NCBI GenBank assembly: GCA_020847615.1
Contig: JADLBR010000010.1
Location: 1-64,000, forward strand
From: Verrucomicrobiia bacterium
Lineage (GTDB): Bacteria; Verrucomicrobiota; Verrucomicrobiia; JADLBR01
DNA length: 64,000 nt
Direction: 5' to 3'
Shown here one piece after another: positions 60,370 to 64,000 of this stretch (positions are counted from its first letter, which is position 1; each line of letters starts with the position of its first letter). The notes under the pieces were generated by a model. It worked only from the letters and a program-made list of their open reading frames with translations, did no database searches and was not told the DNA's origin. The translations under genes and the position numbers were made by a program.

Positions 60370-62055
60370 TCAGGCTCCCACCCGCACCACCGCCCAGGCC
60401 AAAACGATCGTCAGTGCCACGACCGCCCACGCCAGGACGAATCCCACGACGTCCTCGCGATGGCGCCGCAGGAAGCCGCGCCAACGCGCCGACCGGGACC
60501 AGCCCGGCAGATCCAGCAGGAGCAGCGCCCCGCCACTCTCGTCGGCGAGCGGGCGCGGCGCGCCATCCTCGACATCCGAAGATCGCGCCATACGATCGAA
60601 GAACTCGACGATCCTCGCCTCGCTCTCCGGGGGCGTGAGCAGGCTCACTGCGATCAGCATCACCGTCCCCGCGAGCATGGCCCACGCGAAGGGGGCGGCC
60701 TGCCATTTGTATATGAGCGTCAGGTGCCCCGCCTCGGCCCAGTTCAGCGCATAGTAAGTCCCGAAGGACGCCAGGATCGCCGCGGCGGCGCCAAATCGGT
60801 TGGCCCGCTTCCAGAGGAAGCCGCCCACCACCATGATCCCCATGTAGGCCGCGATGGTCTCGGTGAAGAGGAAACCGTGGAGCACGCTCTTCACCGTCAG
60901 GGCGAACAGCACGCCCAGGAGCGTCAGCGCGACGCCCGAGACGCGACCCGTCAGGAGCAGCTCCCGGTCGCTCGCCCCGGGCCTCACGTAGATCTTGAAG
61001 AAGTTCCGCGTGAAGATCGCGCCCGTATTCACCATGAAGGTCGAGCACGTGGACATGTTGGCCGCCAGGATGCACGCGACCATGAGGCCGATGAACCCCG
61101 GGCCCAGCAGTTCCTTGCAGGCGTAACCAAAGGCATCCTCCGGGTGGTCGAGGGCCAGACCCCGGCGGGCCACCATCGCCGCCGCGATCAGGCCCGTCAG
61201 CGCCCAGCCGATGGTGCACACGCGCTTGATCATGTTCCCGTAGGTCTGCCCGACGCGGCCCGCCCGCTCCGACCGCCCGGTCGCGCACATCGTCAGCGTG
61301 TGCGGTTGCGCGCAGATCCCAACGAGGCCATTGATCGCCAGCATCGCGATCGTGAATGCATCCAGCTGGCTGCGCTCGCTATAGATCAGGAAAAAATCGG
61401 CGGGCAGGGTCGCGTGCAGGCCCGCGAACCCACCCACCTCGCGAAGACCCAGCGGGATCAGCATGAACGAGAGCACGATGATCAGCAGCCCCTGCACGAA
61501 ATCGGTGTACGCCGAAGCCACCAGTCCGCCGAAGTAACTGTAGAGGAGAAACGCCCCCGTCATCGCGATCACCACCTCGTTTGAGGATACGGCGCCCCCG
61601 CTCGCCGCGGAGATGACCTTGCCCGCGCCCTGGAGCATGACCCCCTGATTGAGGATGAAGTAGGACATCGCGAAGAGGGAATAGATCAGCCCCATCGCCC
61701 TCCCATAGCGGTCCTCGACAATCTCCCCGATGGTCGTGCGCTCGCTCCGCCGATACCAGGGCGCGGTCAGCCAGTAAAACGGCGTGACCAGCATGTTCTT
61801 CCACTGATACCAGATGCACGAGAAACCCCCATGGAATGTCGCGCCCGCCTGCGCGACCGGCATCTCCGCATGCGTGCCGGTGCCAAAGGACTGGCCGACC
61901 ATGATCCACCACCCAAACTTCCGCTCGCCCCGAAAATACGCGTCGCTCGTGCGCGCGCGCCGCGCCACCCACAACCCAAAGGCCGTGACGCCGACGAAGT
62001 ACGCGATCACCACAACGGCATCCAGCCAGTTGAATCCGAAGGCGTCGCCACCCAT
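60370..62055 (-). CDS. Sodium:solute symporter (SSS family)
   Basis: Protein of 561 residues from ATG 62055 with about 13 transmembrane helices. WLDAVVVIAYFVGVTAFGLWVARRARTSDAYFRGER opens the SSS fold; SMGTGTHAE-like SFGTGTHAEMP and ANMSTCSTFMVNTG lie at the expected sodium- and substrate-site helices. It imports a sugar, sugar acid or similar solute with sodium. Divergent from the galacturonokinase-like gene across 58 bases, so both may be regulated together. An uronate substrate is an inference from neighbours. Confidence 0.92.
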   Translation of the reverse strand: MGGDAFGFNWLDAVVVIAYFVGVTAFGLWVARRARTSDAYFRGERKFGWWIMVGQSFGTGTHAEMPVAQAGATFHGGFSCIWYQWKNMLVTPFYWLTAPWYRRSERTTIGEIVEDRYGRAMGLIYSLFAMSYFILNQGVMLQGAGKVISAASGGAVSSNEVVIAMTGAFLLYSYFGGLVASAYTDFVQGLLIIVLSFMLIPLGLREVGGFAGLHATLPADFFLIYSERSQLDAFTIAMLAINGLVGICAQPHTLTMCATGRSERAGRVGQTYGNMIKRVCTIGWALTGLIAAAMVARRGLALDHPEDAFGYACKELLGPGFIGLMVACILAANMSTCSTFMVNTGAIFTRNFFKIYVRPGASDRELLLTGRVSGVALTLLGVLFALTVKSVLHGFLFTETIAAYMGIMVVGGFLWKRANRFGAAAAILASFGTYYALNWAEAGHLTLIYKWQAAPFAWAMLAGTVMLIAVSLLTPPESEARIVEFFDRMARSSDVEDGAPRPLADESGGALLLLDLPGWSRSARWRGFLRRHREDVVGFVLAWAVVALTIVLAWAVVRVGA

Positions 62056-62113
62056 GCCGCGACCGTAGCAGCCCGGCCTTGCCGGACAAGCCGCGATGGG
62101 ATAACAGCAAACG

Positions 62114-63358
62114 ATGCTGGATGACGCCACAATCGATGCGCTGAGAGCGGCGATGCTTTCACGCCACGGCGCCGGGCCCGGCCGCGTCCGCTTCGTCCGG
62201 GCCCCGTATCGCGTCTGCCCGTTGGGGGCGCACATCGACCACCAGCTCGGCACGGTCACCGCGATGGCGATCGATCGCGGCGTCTCCCTAGCCTTTGTCC
62301 CCTCGGGCTCGGCCGATGTTCGACTCGCGAGCATGGCTTATCCCGGCGAGATCCGATTCCGCACCGATGCCATCCCGCCCAAACAGGCGGGGGATTGGGG
62401 CAACTACGCGCGCGGCGCCGCGATGGCGCTCGCGCGAAGATACCGTGTGGCGCAGGGTCTCCTCGGCATGACGGGCGGTGATCTGGCGGAGGTCGGCCTC
62501 AGCTCATCGGCCTCGGTGGGCCTGGCCTACCTCCTGGCGCTCGAGGCATCAAACGACCTGGATGTCCCCCCGCAAGAGAACATCCTGATGGACCAGGTGA
62601 TCGAGAACGAATATCTGGGCCTCAATAACGGCATCCTCGATCAGGCGGCCATCCTGCTTTCCCTGCGCGACCAGCTGACCGTGATCGACTGCCGCGAATT
62701 CGCGCGCGCCGCCGTTTCGGGGCAACGGTCAACCGCACCGGACATGCCCCCCGGCACGAGCCGACTCCCGCGGCCCGACACCATGCCACCCTTCGCCGTG
62801 TTGCTCGCCGTCTCGGGGATCACGCGCTCCATCGTCTCCACCGACTACAACTGCCGCGTCGCCGAATGCGCCGAGGCCGCGCGCATCCTCCTCGACGCCG
62901 CCGGTCGCCCCGGCACCGAGCCCCGCCTAGGACTGCTCACCCGCGGGGAATACGAGGCGCATCACGGCGCCCTCTCCGGCGCTCCCGCCAAGAGGGCCGC
63001 CCACTTCTTCACCGAGATGCGCCGCGTAGAACTTGGCCAGGCGGCATGGCGCCACGGCGACCTCGACGCGTTTGGCCAACTTGTCTCCGAGTCCGGGCAC
63101 AGCTCGATCGTCAACTACGAGTGCGGCTGTGGGCCCCTGATCGACCTTTACGAGATCCTCATCCGGCAGGAGGGCGTCTATGGCGCGCGCTTCAGCGGGG
63201 CGGGATTCCGCGGCTGCTGCCTGGCGCTCGTGGATCCTCCCGCGGCCGATCAGATCATCGCCGCAACCAGCCGCAATTATGCCGCCCGTCATCCTGACCT
63301 GGCCGAGCGCGCGCGGTATATCCTGTGCCAGAGCGATGACGGGGCGCGATTGCTGTGA
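62114..63358 (+). CDS. GHMP kinase resembling galacturonokinase
   Basis: Protein of 414 residues. APYRVCPLGAHIDHQLG (about 30-46) replaces the galactokinase motif around GRVNLIGEHTDY and matches plant galacturonokinase, where Tyr and Ala-His replace the galactose-binding residues. GLSSSASVGLAYLLALEASNDL (ATP loop), ENEYLGLNNGILDQAAILLS and VYGARFSGAGFRGCCLALVD also follow the plant enzyme closely, from memory. The reaction would be galacturonate + ATP to galacturonate 1-phosphate. The stop overlaps the nucleotidyltransferase start (GTGA), fitting a two-step route to a nucleotide sugar. A related uronate or galactose cannot be excluded. Confidence 0.85.
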   Translation: MLDDATIDALRAAMLSRHGAGPGRVRFVRAPYRVCPLGAHIDHQLGTVTAMAIDRGVSLAFVPSGSADVRLASMAYPGEIRFRTDAIPPKQAGDWGNYARGAAMALARRYRVAQGLLGMTGGDLAEVGLSSSASVGLAYLLALEASNDLDVPPQENILMDQVIENEYLGLNNGILDQAAILLSLRDQLTVIDCREFARAAVSGQRSTAPDMPPGTSRLPRPDTMPPFAVLLAVSGITRSIVSTDYNCRVAECAEAARILLDAAGRPGTEPRLGLLTRGEYEAHHGALSGAPAKRAAHFFTEMRRVELGQAAWRHGDLDAFGQLVSESGHSSIVNYECGCGPLIDLYEILIRQEGVYGARFSGAGFRGCCLALVDPPAADQIIAATSRNYAARHPDLAERARYILCQSDDGARLL

Positions 63359-64000
63359 AGGCCATCATCCTCGCCGCCGGTTACGCCACGCGCCTCTATC
63401 CCCTCACCAGGGATTTCCCAAAACCACTGCTCGTGATCGGCGATAGGAGCATCCTCGACTCACTCGTCGATCAGTTGACCCAGATCGACGGACTCCGGGA
63501 GATCATCCTCGTCAGCAACAGCCGATTCCTGGCCCATTTCCGGCGATGGAGCGGCGCGAGTCCGCGCGCCATTCCCGTCCGCCTGCTCGATGACGGCAGC
63601 ACCTGCAACGAGGATCGCCTCGGCGCCCTCGGGGACCTCCGAATCGCCCTGGAGCACGCCGGTCACGACGACGATGTCCTCGTGTCGGCCGCCGATAACA
63701 TACTCCAGTTCCAGTTGACGGAATTTGTCGCGTCGTTCCAGGCGCGGCGCGCCTGCCAGATCGGCGTCCATCGGATCACCGATCCCGCACGACTTCGCCG
63801 AACCGGCATCGCCGTCCTCGGCGAGGGAGACCGCGTGATGGAGTTCGCCGAGAAGCCCCGTGAGCCCAAAACTCATTGGGCCGTTCCCCCGCTATATATC
63901 TTCTCACGGGAGTCATTGCCACGTATCCGGGCCCGCTTGCTGGCGGGCGGGCCCACGGATGCTCCCGGCCACCTGATCGAATGGCTGTGCGGCGAGATGC
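63355..64000 (+). CDS. Sugar nucleotidyltransferase (partial, cut by window edge)
   Basis: The frame starts with GTG inside the kinase stop codon and stays open to the window end (215 codons). AIILAAGYATRLYPLTRDFPKPLL is the classic nucleotidyltransferase signature, and VSAADNI and EFAEKPREP provide the metal- and sugar-phosphate-binding parts. It probably joins a sugar 1-phosphate to a nucleotide. Directly after a galacturonokinase-like gene, galacturonate 1-phosphate is a natural substrate, giving UDP- or dTDP-galacturonate. Base specificity is not readable here. Confidence 0.88.
   Translation, partial: MKAIILAAGYATRLYPLTRDFPKPLLVIGDRSILDSLVDQLTQIDGLREIILVSNSRFLAHFRRWSGASPRAIPVRLLDDGSTCNEDRLGALGDLRIALEHAGHDDDVLVSAADNILQFQLTEFVASFQARRACQIGVHRITDPARLRRTGIAVLGEGDRVMEFAEKPREPKTHWAVPPLYIFSRESLPRIRARLLAGGPTDAPGHLIEWLCGEM

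Overview
The window is GC-rich bacterial chromosome from the Planctomycetota-Verrucomicrobiota-Lentisphaerota (PVC) neighbourhood, most likely Kiritimatiellota or Verrucomicrobiota. This rests on gene content: a secreted formylglycine-generating-enzyme-like protein, an S1 sulfatase, DUF6807, DUF4838, GH115 and GH127 proteins, a lipoprotein gene inside the S10 operon, and no rpmD or adjacent tuf. No rRNA or complete tRNA gene was seen, so the phylum is an inference.

Layout. 1-1050: the 3' part of an IS1182-type insertion sequence. 1054-2951: four small, same-strand genes for membrane proteins, each followed by a nested inverted repeat, resembling integron cassettes. 3689-5296: a secreted sulfatase-modifying-factor-domain protein. 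5369-13987: a prophage-derived replication, recombination and regulation module, mostly on the minus strand and tightly coupled by 4-bp start/stop overlaps. It has a DnaC-like loader, an initiator gene carrying eight 13-bp iterons, a DUF559 nuclease, a DUF2800 nuclease, ribbon-helix-helix regulators and a RadC-like protein. No integrase, terminase or structural gene is present. A 3' tRNA fragment at 14139-14160 may be an attachment-site scar.

14705-16446: a Tat-exported sugar isomerase-like protein and a PfkB kinase. 16447-16896: dispersed palindromic repeats. 16897-35798: one long minus-strand ribosomal cluster running rpsL-rpsG-fusA-rpsJ-rplC-rplD-rplW-rplB-rpsS-(lipoprotein)-rplV-rpsC-rplP-rpmC-rpsQ-rplN-rplX-rplE-rpsN-rpsH-rplF-rplR-rpsE-rplO-secY-map-infA-rpmJ-rpsM-rpsK-rpsD-rpoA-rplQ, with a candidate promoter near 35960-35987. 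36117-38184: a HAD phosphatase convergent with an NAD(P)-binding DUF2867 protein.

38431-64000: a carbohydrate-processing region. It holds a GH5-like hydrolase with an internal carbohydrate-binding module, a DUF6807 protein, a coupled operon (GH127, BNR/sialidase-like protein, S1 sulfatase), two DUF4838 proteins, a GH115-like alpha-glucuronidase, a BPL_N protein, a large secreted protein of unknown fold, a sodium:solute symporter, a kinase resembling plant galacturonokinase, and a sugar nucleotidyltransferase cut by the right edge. Together these suggest that sulfated, uronate- and arabinose-containing polysaccharide is degraded outside the cytoplasm, that a product is imported by the symporter, and that galacturonate is phosphorylated at C1 and converted to a nucleotide sugar. 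That direct salvage route is known from plants and is the most interesting metabolic proposal here.
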